This document shows, piece after piece, positions 21,012 to 21,554 of a stretch of DNA of 21,554 nucleotides. Each line of letters starts with the position of its first letter. The stretch's first letter is position 1. The position numbers were made by a program, and so were the translations under genes. Where the stretch lies: positions 1 to 21,554 of the forward strand of contig JAEZCF010000029.1 in assembly GCA_023430045.1 (NCBI GenBank), given 5' to 3'. The notes under the pieces are model-generated. The model did no database searches. It was given only the letters and a program-made list of their open reading frames with translations, and had not been told where the DNA came from. Origin of the DNA: Pseudomonadota bacterium (lineage in GTDB: Bacteria; Pseudomonadota; Gammaproteobacteria; Xanthomonadales; Xanthomonadaceae).

Positions 21012-21554
21012 TCAGCGATCGAAGCCCAGCAGCAGCGGGTCGTGGTCGGAACTGCGCCAAGGTCCTTCGACATTGCGCTTCTGGTAGCCGCTGACATCCA
21101 TTTCGTCGGCATTGCTGTGCCATTCGGCGGCGCCGGCCAGCCGCCTGGCCATGCCGGCGTTGAGCAGCGCATGGTCCAGCCGCCCGCTGTAGCCGTTGTA
21201 GACATAGCTGTAAGGCTGATCGACCCCGGCAACGGCAAACGCATCCCGCCAGCCGGCGCTGCGCAGCGTGCGGATCGGATCCTCCATGGCATAGGCGTTG
21301 AAATCCCCCAGCAGCACGGCATCGCGTGCTCCGGTACCGGTCGGATCGTGCTGCATCCAGGCGTCCAACTGCTCGGCCGAACGCACGCGCGTGGCATTCC
21401 AGCAGCCCTGACCATCATCGCGGTCGGCATCGCCGGCAGCCGCGTCGCGGCAACCCTTGGATTTGAAATGATTGGCGACCACCACGAACGGTGCGCCGCT
21501 GGCGGCCTGGAACGCCTGCGCCCGCGGCACCCCGCTGTGCTCCACGCACGGACC
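21012..21554 (-). CDS. ExeM/NucH-family extracellular endonuclease, 3' part
   Basis: C-terminal part of a secreted DNase of the endonuclease/exonuclease/phosphatase fold; the reading frame is open to the window edge, so the N-terminus is outside. Visible catalytic pieces are VVVANHFKSKGC, LLGDFNAY (metal-binding Asp and Asn) and the final SDHDPLLLGF (Asp-His pair). The sequence around SYVYNGYSGRLDHALLN and KGCRDAAAGDADRDDGQGCWN is typical of ExeM/NucH nucleases, including a possible Cys pair. The visible part is about 180 residues; whole proteins of this family usually exceed 500. Such enzymes degrade extracellular DNA for nutrient use or biofilm release. The GTG at 21545 is an internal codon and not a start. 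Confidence 0.88.
   Translation of the reverse strand, partial: GPCVEHSGVPRAQAFQAASGAPFVVVANHFKSKGCRDAAAGDADRDDGQGCWNATRVRSAEQLDAWMQHDPTGTGARDAVLLGDFNAYAMEDPIRTLRSAGWRDAFAVAGVDQPYSYVYNGYSGRLDHALLNAGMARRLAGAAEWHSNADEMDVSGYQKRNVEGPWRSSDHDPLLLGFDR

Overview
The window is a high-GC gammaproteobacterial chromosome segment, most likely Stenotrophomonas (Xanthomonadaceae, S. maltophilia complex). The strongest sign is a set of GTAG-starting palindromes (core GAGCCGACC..GGTCGGCTC or GAGCCGGGC..GCCCGGCTC) in intergenic gaps, as in the S. maltophilia GTAG (SMAG) repeats. The gene families present (nrdA/nrdB, metE with a B12 riboswitch, DUF2884, DUF3011, an ExeM/NucH nuclease) also fit. The assignment rests on pattern recognition, not on a search.

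Layout. 82-3043 (+): a heme/iron uptake operon: heme oxygenase, a YbaN-like membrane protein, and ExbB-ExbD-TonB. 3074-5844 (+): sigma70-like promoter, cobalamin riboswitch, long leader, and B12-independent methionine synthase metE. 5915-7302 (+): queH (epoxyqueuosine reductase) and pncA-like nicotinamidase. 7397-9283 (-): three poorly characterised genes: a HigA-like helix-turn-helix protein, a small exported protein with four C-terminal cysteines, and a coupled exported thioredoxin-fold protein with a CGFS site. 9284-9904: a 620-base gap with inverted repeats and no convincing gene. 9905-12421 (-): XenA/YqjM-type ene-reductase, Sir2 deacylase, YciA-type acyl-CoA thioesterase. 12489-16345 (-): the class Ia ribonucleotide reductase locus, nrdA then nrdB, with a promoter overlapped by an NrdR-like palindrome and a leader of about 285 nt packed with hairpins. 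16617-17399 (+): DUF2884 exported protein. 17496-19258 (-): alpha/beta hydrolase and zapE with overlapping stop and start codons. 19302-20153 (+): EamA-type transporter. 20493-20912 (+): DUF3011 protein. 21012 to the window end (-): 3' part of an extracellular nuclease.

How it fits together. Most of the window is core metabolism: iron from heme, B12-controlled methionine synthesis, queuosine and NAD salvage, dNTP supply and division. The less ordinary parts are the uncharacterised exported gene pair at 7397-8765, the structured nrdA leader at 16026-16310, the repeat-rich gap at 9284-9904, and the way palindromic repeats sit exactly on gene ends: the stop codons of three genes (at 7397, 12489 and 17397) lie inside repeat elements. 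Bases 1-45 are a G/C homopolymer block that looks like a contig-edge artefact.
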